Origin: a virus
IMG/VR virus record: IMGVR_UViG_3300021375_000011
Span: 1-64,000 of that record
DNA length: 64,000 nt
Reading direction: 5' to 3' (one strand)
In this document: positions 8,102 through 18,000 of the stretch, one piece after another
Numbering within the stretch: the stretch's first letter is position 1
How the letters are laid out: the number at the start of each line of letters is the position of its first letter
Notes under the pieces: generated by a model
Database searches by the model: none
The model's input: only the letters and a program-made list of their open reading frames with translations
What the model was told of the DNA's origin: nothing
Made by a program: the position numbers and the translations under genes

Positions 8102-10113
8102 TATTTTGCCTTATATGCCTGATATAGTTTCATTAAACGTCCTTCGCTAACTTCGTTAAGCTCTGATGCTTCTAAAACTGACATTGGATTATCACCACCA
8201 GCAACTTTAGGGTATGCCATTTTCTTTGGACCATTAAGTCCGCCTGCAATATCCTGTGTCATATACTCAGTGTCCATTGTGTTCTGATCGTCTGCACCGT
8301 TAGCAAATTCTTGATCTTCAGCAACTTGTATTTCAACTTCACCGTATGGTGATTGTGGTTGTGATCCCATTCCCATCATGCCTATGCCTGCAAGTTTACA
8401 TAGTTCTGCCATTTTAGCTGCATCTTCACCACTTGCATTTATATTAATGTTTGGTTCTGCATCGGTACCTGCACTCACTGTAACACTCATGTCTTCGTTT
8501 ATTTGCATTGCACGTTTTACAATTTCATTGTTTTCATAGATACTTGCATTTTTGTACAAAGGCTTACCAGCACCTGCTCCGTCTGCTATTGCACCAGAAC
8601 CGGTTGTCTCTTCAACTTTTTCTTCTTTGTCATGCTCGCCTTCGTCCATTCTATCTTCGATATCTTTTTTGATACCGTCGTAGTCTTGTCCTGGATATTT
8701 TTTCTCAAATTCTTTCTTACCCATGCCTTCTTCGACATCCTGCATCATGTCTTTTACAGCGCCTTCGTCTAGCTTCTCTTCATCTTCTTCGATTGACTCG
8801 TTTTTGTCGCCTTTTACAGGATATGTTTTACCGTCTACTGTAAAGTCATTCTTGCCTGCTTTGATTGCTTTGTCTCTCTCACCTGAGAATTCGTTGCCTT
8901 CTTCTACAGATTCTAAAACACCACTTTCTAACTCATCCGCAACATCATATAATTCGTCTGCCATTATCCTACATGTAGCATCGTCGCAATTGCTTATCAT
9001 GACATCTAGGTCTTCATATTTTTCAAACATCTTACCAAATGTAGGTGCATTATTGTCTAAATACTCAAGTGCCGCATCATCATATTTTCCTACAAATTCA
9101 TAAACTGAATCATATGCATGTTTGATTGCGTCTCCAACTGATGCTTCATTTATTGGATTCTCAGACATGATCTTATTAGCAATGTCCTGCGGAGTACCTA
9201 GTGCTTCTTCAATTTCTTGTGCTGGTAAACCGGCTAGTTCTGCTAGACGTGCCATAACACCTTGTCTGGCTGCATCTTTAAGTGTGCCTGCGTTTTCAGT
9301 AGCCTTTACTTTAGCATTGCCTAATTGTTTTGCAGTGGCTAAATCAATACCTTTTTCTCTTTTAGCAGAACCAGATTCCATATCTTGTTCATGCCCATCT
9401 TCTTGACCGACTTTATCCATATAGCTATCTATTGTTTTATTTGAAATTTCAGCTATCTCTGATTCGTGCATCTTTCCATCAGCATGTTCTTTGTCACGTT
9501 TGCCAAACTTTCCGTATGAATCATCTCTACGATCTTTCATTGACTGTTTCTTGCCTGACTCTTTACCAGTACGCATACCCAATGACTCGTCTTCTTTGTC
9601 GTCATAGCCTTGAGCTTCGTGCATTCCGTCTTTGTCATGCTTCTCATCATACTCAATGTCTTTGGTTACGTCTTTGCCATCTCTACCAGCATGATGATAA
9701 CGATCATACTTTGCATCACGCTTTACTTCACGTCCTGCTTTCTCTGCACGATCATCTCTTTCAACGTCTGACTCTTTTTCAAACATCTTAGTGTCTTTTT
9801 TCTTCTCTGGTAAACCATCTGGACTTTGTTTGTCGCTAAATGGTGTGTAAGTGCTTTGCTTGTTCATTTTGGCTGCATCAGCGGCTGCCATGTCATCAAA
9901 CATCTTGTCCTTCTTGGCATCTTTTGCTAGACCGTCTTCGTAGTCTTTGTCATCTTTGCCAAATGGCTTGTAGTCAGCATCTTTGTTAAACTTTGTTTTT
10001 TTCATAAGGTCCTCTAGACCTTTTTTCATAAGAGCGTTACTATCCTCTTTCACTATCTCAGGTGCATTTGCTACCTTGTTTAGTTTGGCTAGTGTGTCGT
10101 ATATGTTGTCCAT
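8101..10113 (-). CDS. Highly charged 670 aa protein, probable prohead core or internal protein
   Basis: About 40 percent of residues are D, E, K or R, with long segments likely disordered (for example KKDTKMFEKESDVERDDRAE). A segment QGYDDKEDES ... DRRDDSYGKFGKR is shared in order with the 302 aa core-type protein at 44513-45421. Several (L/I)-x-E sites such as LAE and IEE would be potential prohead protease targets. A short region around residues 330-400 (DAIKHAYDSVYEFVGKYDDA) looks folded. It is coupled to both neighbours by TAATG. There is no signal peptide or membrane part. A role as a head-internal or scaffold-like protein is inference from composition and the shared motif. Confidence 0.8.
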   Translation of the reverse strand: MDNIYDTLAKLNKVANAPEIVKEDSNALMKKGLEDLMKKTKFNKDADYKPFGKDDKDYEDGLAKDAKKDKMFDDMAAADAAKMNKQSTYTPFSDKQSPDGLPEKKKDTKMFEKESDVERDDRAEKAGREVKRDAKYDRYHHAGRDGKDVTKDIEYDEKHDKDGMHEAQGYDDKEDESLGMRTGKESGKKQSMKDRRDDSYGKFGKRDKEHADGKMHESEIAEISNKTIDSYMDKVGQEDGHEQDMESGSAKREKGIDLATAKQLGNAKVKATENAGTLKDAARQGVMARLAELAGLPAQEIEEALGTPQDIANKIMSENPINEASVGDAIKHAYDSVYEFVGKYDDAALEYLDNNAPTFGKMFEKYEDLDVMISNCDDATCRIMADELYDVADELESGVLESVEEGNEFSGERDKAIKAGKNDFTVDGKTYPVKGDKNESIEEDEEKLDEGAVKDMMQDVEEGMGKKEFEKKYPGQDYDGIKKDIEDRMDEGEHDKEEKVEETTGSGAIADGAGAGKPLYKNASIYENNEIVKRAMQINEDMSVTVSAGTDAEPNININASGEDAAKMAELCKLAGIGMMGMGSQPQSPYGEVEIQVAEDQEFANGADDQNTMDTEYMTQDIAGGLNGPKKMAYPKVAGGDNPMSVLEASELNEVSEGRLMKLYQAYKAK

Positions 10114-10781
10114 TAGTAGTTCCTTTTTCCTTTAACATTTTTACCCGGAGGGCCGTCTTTGCGATTCTCCGGAGCCGAACTACCGTTGGCAGCTTTTACG
10201 ACCGGAATCTTGTTAGTACCCATAATAGGACTGTCTACGCCGTTAGGGTAATCTGTTGTAAATTTTGCTGGAGGTGTTTTACCACCTGCTATTGTAAAAT
10301 CACTTGAGTATTCGTTGCCTACTATTTCTCTTTTGTAAGGATCAGCGGCATAGTATTCACTTGCTTTTTTGCTTTCTGAACTTTCTGGTTCTTCACCTTC
10401 TTCAGTGCCTAATACTGGATTAGGTTGCTCTGCATATCCTTTGACTTCCTCATCAACACTGTTAGCATAATCTAATTGTTGAATAATGATGTGATTTGGA
10501 TTCATTCCTAACAACTCAGCTATTTGTGTAATCTGCGGAGGTGTTGCCGGATAATTGAAAGTTACGTCCATAAATGTGCAACTATCGTTCTCTGCATCAG
10601 GAAAGTCTGCTAGTACTTTTTGTATTGGAGTTTTCTTTGGTTCTGTCATCTTTACGACATCAAACTGCTGAAGTTTTTCTTCCAATGCGTTTATTAGTTC
10701 TGGCTCGCAATCGCCTAGTATTTTGATTCTATAATCAAAAGTTTGACGAGTTTCAACCAGGTATTGTGCAAATGATTTCAT
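10113..10781 (-). CDS. Protein of unknown function with CTS-like N-terminus (222 aa)
   Basis: MKSFAQYLVETRQ closely follows the T4 capsid-targeting pattern, with LVE as the possible cleavage site. The next about 110 residues look like a small alpha/beta domain (YRIKILGDCEPELINALEEK, ITQIAELLGMNPNHIIIQQL). The last about 90 are Gly/Pro/Lys-rich and disordered, ending KGKRNY. A late-like box CTAAATAC lies upstream at 10802-10809. It is coupled to the 670 aa gene by TAATG. It is most likely a virion protein; family unknown. Confidence 0.8.
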   Translation of the reverse strand: MKSFAQYLVETRQTFDYRIKILGDCEPELINALEEKLQQFDVVKMTEPKKTPIQKVLADFPDAENDSCTFMDVTFNYPATPPQITQIAELLGMNPNHIIIQQLDYANSVDEEVKGYAEQPNPVLGTEEGEEPESSESKKASEYYAADPYKREIVGNEYSSDFTIAGGKTPPAKFTTDYPNGVDSPIMGTNKIPVVKAANGSSAPENRKDGPPGKNVKGKRNY

Positions 10782-10801
10782 CTTATGTTCCTTCTATGCA
10801 G

Positions 10802-10809
10802 TATTTAGC
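10802..10809 (-). promoter_or_regulatory. Late promoter-like box before the 222 aa gene
   Basis: GCTAAATACTG on the minus strand, about 20 bases before the ATG at 10781. Shares AAATACTG with other late boxes here but has CT in place of AT at the first positions of the core. Confidence 0.4.
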
Positions 10810-10819
10810 AGAATACAAC

Positions 10820-11314
10820 CTATTTTGTTTCTTTGTCTTTAGATAAAAGTCTATCTAAAAGTGCGTTTCTATCTAGTACAACGCCGGTTCCGTCTACTGT
10901 TTCTTCTTTATTTGTGTTGGCTTTTTGATCGAGGTTTGCTTTTTTAAGTTGTAAATCAACCATCTTAAGTTTCTTGTTTAATTTTGCAGTTTTAGCAGTG
11001 ATCGCATGTCCTAGCATTGTACTAGCCACTCCAAATATATCACTTGCCCATCTGCTGTCTACATTCATACCCAAATCCATCATATCATCAAAACCTTTTG
11101 TGGCTTTGTCAGCAAGATCATCCATTTCAGTATCGCTGGCTTCTAATCCACGCACTTGTGGCAATGCGGCTTGCACTTTATCAAGCTCGCTAAGTGTGTT
11201 TTGCATGATTGGGTTGTTTTCTGGCGTTGGTTCAGGAACGTTGTCTGGAGTTACTTCTTCAGTAAGCCCTTCGTCAGTTGGCAAATCAAACAGTTCTTCT
11301 AGTTTCTTGGTCAT
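10820..11314 (-). CDS. 16: Terminase small subunit, gp16-like
   Basis: The 164-residue product matches T4 gp16 (164 aa) in length and layout: an acidic flexible N-terminus (LFDLPTDEGLTEEVTPDNVP), a central helical region (MQNTLSELDKVQAALPQVRG, RWASDIFGVASTMLGHAITA) and a charged coiled-coil segment (KLNKKLKMVDLQLKKANLDQ), with a flexible C-terminus. This subunit forms the ring that recognises phage DNA and regulates the gp17 ATPase. Sequence identity to T4 is low, so the assignment rests on architecture, length and marine-phage family resemblance. It overlaps the CWC-type gene by 29 bases. Confidence 0.75.
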   Translation of the reverse strand: MTKKLEELFDLPTDEGLTEEVTPDNVPEPTPENNPIMQNTLSELDKVQAALPQVRGLEASDTEMDDLADKATKGFDDMMDLGMNVDSRWASDIFGVASTMLGHAITAKTAKLNKKLKMVDLQLKKANLDQKANTNKEETVDGTGVVLDRNALLDRLLSKDKETK

Positions 11315-11450
11315 GTGCTTCCTTTAAACATTTAGGACATATACAATCTTGTAACTTTTGATTCCATTCTACAACTGGCTCTAGCATACACCAACAGGTG
11401 AAATCACTATCACAGGTAAATCTAATGTTACATAGTTCGCAAGTTTTCAT
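11286..11450 (-). CDS. Small cysteine-rich CWC-type protein (54 aa)
   Basis: ATG at 11450, stop TGA at 11286-11288. The product has eight cysteines in the order CELC, C, CWC, CICPKC (positions 4, 7, 13, 19, 21, 36, 38, 41), with F/T residues between them. This is the pattern of the bacterial 'cysteine-rich CWC' family (small zinc- or metal-binding proteins of unknown role). The 3' end overlaps gp16 by 29 bases. The late-like stretch GTAAATAAGTAC lies directly before the ATG. Short length means it is easily missed by gene finders; the conserved cysteine spacing is strong evidence of coding. Confidence 0.75.
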   Translation of the reverse strand: MKTCELCNIRFTCDSDFTCWCMLEPVVEWNQKLQDCICPKCLKEAHDQETRRTV

Positions 11451-11459
11451 TGTACTTAT

Positions 11460-12338
11460 TTACTTTGTTTTGGTAGCATAATCTTTGCTTTTCCAGGTAT
11501 AAATTGCATCAGCAATTTGAATTGTGTTTGTAGGGAACGTTTCATCAGTTAACAATGGATGGTCATAACATCTAAATAGTTTTGCTAGACGATGTGCGAT
11601 ATATGCTTCCTCAACTAAAGTTAAATTTTCTGTAGATAATTCTACGTTTTCTAATACACTTTGAATAATTTTATTACACTTTTTTTGACTTTGGTAGCCT
11701 TGGTTACGTGTTATAAAATTATGCCATATGTTTGCAGTTTCTCTTGTTGGATAAAAATTAAGATTTAGAAAATATGCACATTTATTCAAATGATAATAAA
11801 ATGCTTCTAAATTGTAAAAAGCAGATAATGGAAATACATATTTTTGTCCTGTATGCTTGAAAGTATTCCACATTGAAATACCGTAATTGTCATACTCAAA
11901 TTTACTGTAAAAATGATTTCTTAAAATTTGTTTATCATAATTCTCTTGTATGCCATGTTCATCAATAAGATCTTGAAGATCGAGATACGCTTTTGGTACT
12001 GCCTTTAATTTAAAAATTGTATTCTGGTGAAGATTGATTATATCTACTGTTTGATCACCTGCACGTAAAAGATAATTAGTAAGAGCTGCTAAACGATACT
12101 CTTCGCAACAATGTATTTCAATTACTCTATCATCATCATTAAATGGCACGTTTTCAGCTGAATAATGGCCGGTTGTGATCAATGGAACATAGCCGTCGGT
12201 GTTAACTTTTTCGTGAGCGGCTCCAGCACTATTAAACAACTGTTTGCCTTTCATGGTATTGTTACCGTATACAAACATGTCAAGCATCACTTCTAAAAAG
12301 TTACCGTGACACCCGCCGGAGAAATCTATCTTATCCAT
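11460..12338 (-). CDS. Unknown protein with P-loop-like SGGCHGNFLE start, sulfotransferase-like (292 aa)
   Basis: The N-terminus IDFSGGCHGNFLEVMLDMFVYG has the form of a beta strand, Gly-rich loop and helix, as in sulfotransferase-type nucleotide-binding loops. The remainder is rich in aromatic residues and Asn (NFYPTRETANIWHNFITRNQ), with HCCEEYRLAALTNYLL in the middle. A comparable loop PAGSSGDLLISIV is found in the 232 aa protein at 57045. There is no clear 3'-phosphate motif, so the assignment is tentative. It sits between gp4 and the CWC gene in the late operon and could modify a virion or host surface molecule; that is inference. Confidence 0.7.
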   Translation of the reverse strand: MDKIDFSGGCHGNFLEVMLDMFVYGNNTMKGKQLFNSAGAAHEKVNTDGYVPLITTGHYSAENVPFNDDDRVIEIHCCEEYRLAALTNYLLRAGDQTVDIINLHQNTIFKLKAVPKAYLDLQDLIDEHGIQENYDKQILRNHFYSKFEYDNYGISMWNTFKHTGQKYVFPLSAFYNLEAFYYHLNKCAYFLNLNFYPTRETANIWHNFITRNQGYQSQKKCNKIIQSVLENVELSTENLTLVEEAYIAHRLAKLFRCYDHPLLTDETFPTNTIQIADAIYTWKSKDYATKTK

Positions 12339-12346
12339 GTCTATAC

Positions 12347-12784
12347 TTATCGACGCTTTTTACCTTGATGGAATATATCTTCTTCAGTTACAACTCTAAA
12401 GGTTAGTCCGTTACGTTTGCACCACTTTTGTGCGGCATCCCATTTGGCATAGTTCACTGCAACAACCATTTTATCTCTGTTACTGGCTTTGCTTTCGAGT
12501 ATGCTTTGTTTTTTTGGTTTGATTTCTATAAGTTCCGTAACGACTTGATTGTTTTTGTTTCTATACTGTATTAGAAAATCAGGAATATATCTTGTTGGTT
12601 TGCCAGTCATTGGATTTCTGTAAGGTATTGCTAGTGACTCGCTCGACCATGTTATAATATGATCATTGCTATCGCAGAATCGCATAAATGCCAGTTCCCA
12701 ACCGCTACGAAACTTAGGAGCACCTTTGCCAGCATACTTTTGCGGATTCATTACTGTGTATGTGCCTTGTTGAAACTTTGACAT
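12347..12784 (-). CDS. 4: Head completion protein gp4 (nuclease fold)
   Basis: The 145-residue product aligns with T4 gp4 (also called gp50/65; 150 aa): FRSGWELAFMRF, IITWSSESLAIPYRNP, RYIPDFLIQY, ELIEIKPKK and AAQKWCKRNGLTFRVVTEED. These give the PD-(D/E)xK/TnsA-like set E30, D69, E87-x-K89. The protein is needed to finish filled heads before tail joining. Position between packaging genes and tail genes fits. The 3' neighbour starts 8 bases downstream. Confidence 0.92.
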   Translation of the reverse strand: MSKFQQGTYTVMNPQKYAGKGAPKFRSGWELAFMRFCDSNDHIITWSSESLAIPYRNPMTGKPTRYIPDFLIQYRNKNNQVVTELIEIKPKKQSILESKASNRDKMVVAVNYAKWDAAQKWCKRNGLTFRVVTEEDIFHQGKKRR

Positions 12785-12791
12785 AACTCAC

Positions 12792-13151
12792 CTATATGAG
12801 TATGTTACGTGCAACATATTGGTTTGGAGTAGCAGTATTTGTAATGCCAAGTAGTGTTGTATTACTTCGATTATTGTTTAGATAAAAAGCCAGTGTGGCA
12901 GTAATTTGCACTTGATTTTGATTACTAAGTTCGCTTAAAATATCTTCTACTGTTGATCCTGTATCTTCGCTTATTTGAAATACTGTAAGAGTAAAATTCT
13001 TGGCTGCAAACTCATCATCAAATATACTACTAAAAAAACTTAACACAGTGTCGTATGCATTAGCATCGATAACAAGTTCTCTATTGTAGAATTCGTCAAA
13101 TGCTCTTACAGTAGGATCAGTTCCTGGATTTGTATAATTTAATGTTGCCAT
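12792..13151 (-). CDS. Conserved small tail/virion-type protein (119 aa)
   Basis: Starts MATLNYTNPGTDPTVRAFDE, with EFYNRELVIDANAYDTVLSF and a second half rich in Asn/Thr. It resembles short conserved proteins found between tail tube and gp4 genes in marine T4-like phages, but no molecular function is known to me. It is coupled by TAATG to the 405 aa gene, so it belongs to the tail cluster. No membrane segment or signal peptide. Confidence 0.78.
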   Translation of the reverse strand: MATLNYTNPGTDPTVRAFDEFYNRELVIDANAYDTVLSFFSSIFDDEFAAKNFTLTVFQISEDTGSTVEDILSELSNQNQVQITATLAFYLNNNRSNTTLLGITNTATPNQYVARNILI

Positions 13152-14368
13152 TACGGACCTGTTGTTTTTGGTTTAGTGCCAGTTTGATCATTTATTGTTA
13201 CAGGACCTGTTACATTTAAACTGATATTGTTTGGTCGCAAAGTTGCCGGAGCGTTGTTACCAACTGCTTGAATATTTGGTTTGTTTGGAAATAGCACACC
13301 TCGAGCTGCACCTGGTAGTGTCTGTTTAATTTCACCACGTGCTATATTAAGCGATTCTGTTTCTATAATCTGATTAAGGTCTCTGCCTTTAAATGTTTCA
13401 TATGCCGTACCGCCTTTTTGTATAGCACCAACAACACCTGCTAAGTTACCTGCACTTAGATCGGTTATAATACCTCCAGCGGCATCAATTAGTCCGCCTT
13501 GTCCAAATACTGTAGCGGCACTGCCTGGTCGACTTAATGGACTTGGTTTAGTATCATAGTTTGCTGGATTAGCAAAACTTGGTATTGCACCATCTGGCTT
13601 GCCACCTGATAATGCTCCGTGATAGTATTTTACAGTTTCATAATCAAAGGTGAAAGTGTTTTGCATTATACCAGCACCTTCTGAATAATTGTAAGTATCA
13701 TGTTCAAAACTACTGATGATTGGATTTATTAGTGTATAAGCTGCCCACTTGTGATCGTTCATTCCAAAAATTGTTATGTCTCGGAAAAATGCTGGCTTAC
13801 CTTGCCGTGCACCATCCATATAACTTTCACCGATATAACCCCAGTCGTTTATTTCTCTGTCTTGTGTGTAGATATCTCTGAATCCATATGGAAAGGCAGC
13901 TCCTGGGTCAACACCTTGTGCGTTAGGCCCTAAACTTCCATTGGTAACTGCAGCATCAAAGTACTTTTGGCTAGCGTCTTTGTAGTAGTATGAAAAGTAA
14001 TTGTACCAAAGTGTTCTACTTAAATCACTAGCATCATCATGCATTATACATGTAATAGGATCATAATTAATACTTGTTTGTACTTTACGTTTTCTGTTGT
14101 ACTGATTCATAGTCTCAACATCAAACTTATAAGAAGGTAATTTTATTTCTTTTACAAGTAAATTTAAATTCTGTAAGTCGTCTGTTTGAAAAACATTGGC
14201 AAGTTGTGGTATTTGTTGTATATTTAGACTGAAGACTACGTGGAATAGAAATTTACGACGTGGAGAAAGAGCTCCGTTATTGCTACGGAACGTCTTACTC
14301 GCATGTGCGTAGTCTTTTAAGAAATCGTTACCAAAGAATCCTTTGAGAAAGTCTTCACCGAAAGCCAT
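13151..14368 (-). CDS. Tail-tube-related virion protein (405 aa)
   Basis: It follows gp19 directly (20 bases) and starts MAFGEDFLKGFFGNDFLKDY. The core region RRKFLFHVVFSLNIQQIPQL, LVKEIKLPSYKFDVETMNQY and YNRKRKVQTSINYDPITC has the layout of a tail-tube or baseplate-tube fold (compare gp19/gp54-type: VKEI, PS..., N.Y...R). The C-terminal about 150 residues are Gly/Pro/Ala-rich and probably disordered. Similar proteins follow gp19 in marine T4-like phages and are annotated only as virion structural proteins. A tube terminator or baseplate-tube role is inference. Confidence 0.82.
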   Translation of the reverse strand: MAFGEDFLKGFFGNDFLKDYAHASKTFRSNNGALSPRRKFLFHVVFSLNIQQIPQLANVFQTDDLQNLNLLVKEIKLPSYKFDVETMNQYNRKRKVQTSINYDPITCIMHDDASDLSRTLWYNYFSYYYKDASQKYFDAAVTNGSLGPNAQGVDPGAAFPYGFRDIYTQDREINDWGYIGESYMDGARQGKPAFFRDITIFGMNDHKWAAYTLINPIISSFEHDTYNYSEGAGIMQNTFTFDYETVKYYHGALSGGKPDGAIPSFANPANYDTKPSPLSRPGSAATVFGQGGLIDAAGGIITDLSAGNLAGVVGAIQKGGTAYETFKGRDLNQIIETESLNIARGEIKQTLPGAARGVLFPNKPNIQAVGNNAPATLRPNNISLNVTGPVTINDQTGTKPKTTGP

Positions 14369-14388
14369 AAGTTACTCCTCTAACTTAA

Positions 14389-15006
14389 TTAGCCAGTTAC
14401 GACGTCACCCAGTGTTCTTCCTACTGTTGCTCCGATTCCTGTTCCAAGTGGTGTCTGTACTGCGTTGTCATAACGTATTGATGTTTCAATAGTTACTGGA
14501 TCGTTTGAACCGTAATCTAAATCACCATAGTTAGCATTTACTAAAAAGCAACCATATAATTCCCAAGTTTCAAGTACGTTTGGTGTGCTTGTTCCGTTAC
14601 CACCATCTAATACTTCACAACGTGTAGTAAATTTGTAATCAATACCTGAACTTGCACTTGCTTGTTCTAGTGTATCCATTTGCTTTTGTATTTGCTCACC
14701 AATTAATCTACTTACATTTCCGCCAGCATCATCTCTAAATGTTGCTGATACAGCGTCCCATGTTTGACGTCCAGCAAGATAAATCCTACTGTTGTAAATT
14801 GGTACTTCAATTTCTTCAAAGTTTATAGTAGGTCTAGTAAAAGTCATTACCTGTTTGGTAAGTTCTGTTCTAGGTGTAGACACGCCAAGATTTTCAAATA
14901 CCACCCGGTAGCGATATTTTAGTTTTGGCATTAACAGTCCTTGAGTTGGACTTGATTGGTCTGATGCCAAAGGAACTGTCATTCTTGTTAGCGATGATAC
15001 GGCCAT
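14389..15006 (-). CDS. 19: Tail tube protein gp19
   Basis: The 205-residue product forms the inner tube of the contractile tail. Typical features are KLKYRYRVVFENLG, LTKQVMTFTRPTINFEEIEV, WDAVSATFRDDAGGNVSRLI and WELYGCFLVNANYGDLDYGS. Length is a little above T4 gp19 (163 aa). It has a late box GATAAATA at 15040-15033 and a good AAGGAG before the ATG, and is separated from gp18 by a terminator, so it can be expressed independently and highly. Confidence 0.93.
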   Translation of the reverse strand: MAVSSLTRMTVPLASDQSSPTQGLLMPKLKYRYRVVFENLGVSTPRTELTKQVMTFTRPTINFEEIEVPIYNSRIYLAGRQTWDAVSATFRDDAGGNVSRLIGEQIQKQMDTLEQASASSGIDYKFTTRCEVLDGGNGTSTPNVLETWELYGCFLVNANYGDLDYGSNDPVTIETSIRYDNAVQTPLGTGIGATVGRTLGDVVTG

Positions 15007-15032
15007 TTTATAATTCTCCTTATTACAAATAT

Positions 15033-15040
15033 TATTTATC
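15033..15040 (-). promoter_or_regulatory. Late promoter box for gp19
   Basis: GATAAATA on the minus strand, 27 bases upstream of the gp19 ATG and just after the gp18 terminator; AAGGAG follows at a proper distance. Confidence 0.7.
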
Positions 15041-15053
15041 TAAATTTCGCCAC

Positions 15054-15080
15054 AAAAAAATGAGGCCTAAACCTCATTTT
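15054..15080 (-). terminator. Rho-independent terminator after gp18
   Basis: Stem AAAATGAGG/CCTCATTTT (9 bp, 15057-15065 with 15072-15080), six-base loop, and a T-run on the minus strand. It ends the gp18 transcript before the gp19 promoter. Confidence 0.8.
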
Positions 15081-15097
15081 TCTTTATTTAAAGTGCT

Positions 15098-18000
15098 TTA
15101 AACTGCGGCTGAGCTGGCTACGTTACCGGCTGCTATCTCGCCTGTGTTCTTAATTCTAACAGGTATGTAGATGAATTCAATTGCTTTTACTGGTTCAATT
15201 GCAACATCAACATATAATTCATTTGCATCAATCCTTGTTGGTGTGTTGTTTGATTCATCACATACTACCAAGTAGTCATATATACCACGCTTTGCTACTA
15301 GATCAATCATCAAGCTCTCTATGGTGTTCTTAATCTCATCACGTGTTGTAGTATCATTCGGCTCAAATACAAAGTTCTTACCAATAGTTTCTAGTCTTCC
15401 TCTAATAAATGCTACAAGTCTTGCAACGTTTATTCTGTCTAGTGAACTACCTGTAAATGTAGTTTTGTTACCATAGTTTAGTATGCCTGATCCAGGAATG
15501 AATGTAATTGGATTTATTGAATTCTCATACAATGTATCACGTAATCCTTGTCTTACAGCAGTTTGCGTAAACTCACCTGTCTGGGCATCTACATATCCTA
15601 ATTGACTTGCATTGTCTACCGTACCACGTCTAGTACCTGCTGGTGCTAGCCAAGGAAAAGCAACATCATCTGAACGCACAACGGTTCTAAGCATCATATG
15701 TGTTGGCGGTACAACAACTGTTGTTCCTGATAAGTCAGTTGTTTGAGCACTTGGATAAAATACTGCAAAGTATGGATCAGCAGTTGTTAGGCCATCGCCA
15801 TTTGCATTGGTTGCCCAATTGGTAATGTCTGTGCCTGTATCTGCTAAACGCATCGGAGTATCACTTAGGATAAAGCCGGTATTGTTACGCTCATTGTTAA
15901 GTGCAACTAGGTTAGTTGCAACCTCTTCATAGTTTGGACAACATAATAAGTTGTATATTTTTTGTTCTTCACGTAACTCTTGTGTTCCATCAATACCAGC
16001 TTTAAGTGCAGATACTACAATGTTTCTCACTGCTTTTCTACCCATACTAGGTGACCCATCGCTGTTATTGAGACTTGCAGTTACCCATGCATCTTTTACT
16101 GTTGGCAATGCACCGTATGTAGCAAATGGAAAGTCAGTTGAATTAAAATAATCTACTTGATAAGACTTTACATTAAATCCACTACGTCTAGTATTAAACG
16201 CTAATATACCTTCAGGATAAAGTGCAGGATCTGGTTTGTCTAAATCTACATAGTCACTTGTTAATAAAGTTTTAATTGTGTCAATATCACCAGTGATCGG
16301 ATCTGTTGATCCATCATCTGCCCAACGCATATCAGCAAATAACACTCCATTTTGTGTAGTTTGGTCAGTGTTGTCTAATAATACCCATTGATCAACTGAT
16401 TCGACACTCTGCCATCTGTAAATTACAGGCCAGTTATCTAAGTCGGCAGTTGAAATCCATATGTCACCGTATACCAATGCACTATCATCGCTTTGCTTTG
16501 TTGGTGCAGTTGAAGATACAATTGGTCCATCTGGACTTGTAGTTGAAAGATTAAATCCTCTCTGATCAGCAGTTACGTTTTGATAACCTTTCCACGTACC
16601 GCCACTCATAATCATTATGTCATTTTCAGTAGTAGCACTAAAGTACCAGTTGGTTCCGTCTGCTGGATCAACACTAGGTGCAGTTGTGCCTGCAGTGTAG
16701 ACTGGTGTAAGTCCAAATCCTAACGGAATCCAGTTACTTAAAAGCACACCACTTGCAGCGTCAGCTCTTACTTGTCCAGTTGTAACTGCACTTGTAAATC
16801 CTGCATCTGTAACTGGAGTTCCACTTGTATTAGTAAGATCAATTACACCACCCTGTGTATGTTCAATTTGAACTGCACCAGTTGATAACACTCTTGCAGT
16901 TGTATTCGCTACGTTTGCCGCAGTAAATGCAGTTACAAAATCAGTTGCAGTTGTTCCTTGTACAGTTGCAGTCACTGCGGCAGTAAGTGTAGTAGAACCT
17001 TTCACACTTGCTTGAATTGTAAATGTGTCAAGGTTTGTAAATGACGGGGTAGTTGTACTACCTGTAACCAGTGTTGCACCAGTTGCATATCTTACAAGAA
17101 ACTTATGTGTAAATGTTTCATCAGCATTTACATTTGACTGTGTGTATAAAGAACCTGCAGTGATGTTTAATCCTCCACCTGCTGGATCTAAATTTTTGTT
17201 TGCACTTTCATCGCTCGAATAAGATGGATTTGTCAGTGTGGTAAATGTATCTGTTGCACTTGAATATTGTTTAATAACATAATTTGCACCAAGATTGACA
17301 TTATTTTGTTTTGCCCAAACTGATCCTGTTGGATGAGGCTCTGTACCAGTTGTTTGCCAACTCGGGTTGTTATAATTTTTTCCATAATGCAATACTGGAG
17401 CATAATAAGGCTTGCCGTCTTTTGATGTGCTTGTTGCAATTCCAATTTCTGTTAACAATGTTGAATTGTTACCATCATCTATCATTAAGATTCCGTTGCC
17501 ATTATCAGTTGAACCATCGTTAGTACCAGCTGAATCAACGTAGATGTTTAATTTTCCATCTACAACTTTTGCACTAACACCTGCAACACTTGCACTATTA
17601 ATGTCACTTGCTACTGTAGTTAAACTTGTTCCGGATGAAGTAATTGTTGTATCGTTAAATACCATGCTGTTTCCAGCAGTAATAGTTGGATTAGTAGCTG
17701 TGCCAATCACAGTTGCCCACGAATTTTTCCATGCATCACTACCTACTAGTACCCAACTGTTTGCAGTTACAACAGGATCACTTACAGTGTTGCCTGGTGA
17801 TTTATAGTAAACAGGGTTAAGTGTGTTAGTGACGTTCACTGCATAGTCGCCAATACTTCCTATACTGGCTAATGGTATACCACTTGCAACACCACCAACT
17901 AAATCAGCAGTTTTTGTTATTACTGTTGGCACATAATTAGTAAATGTTTGTGTTGTTTCTGACCATTGAAATATTCCGAATGCACTTACACTTGTATCAA

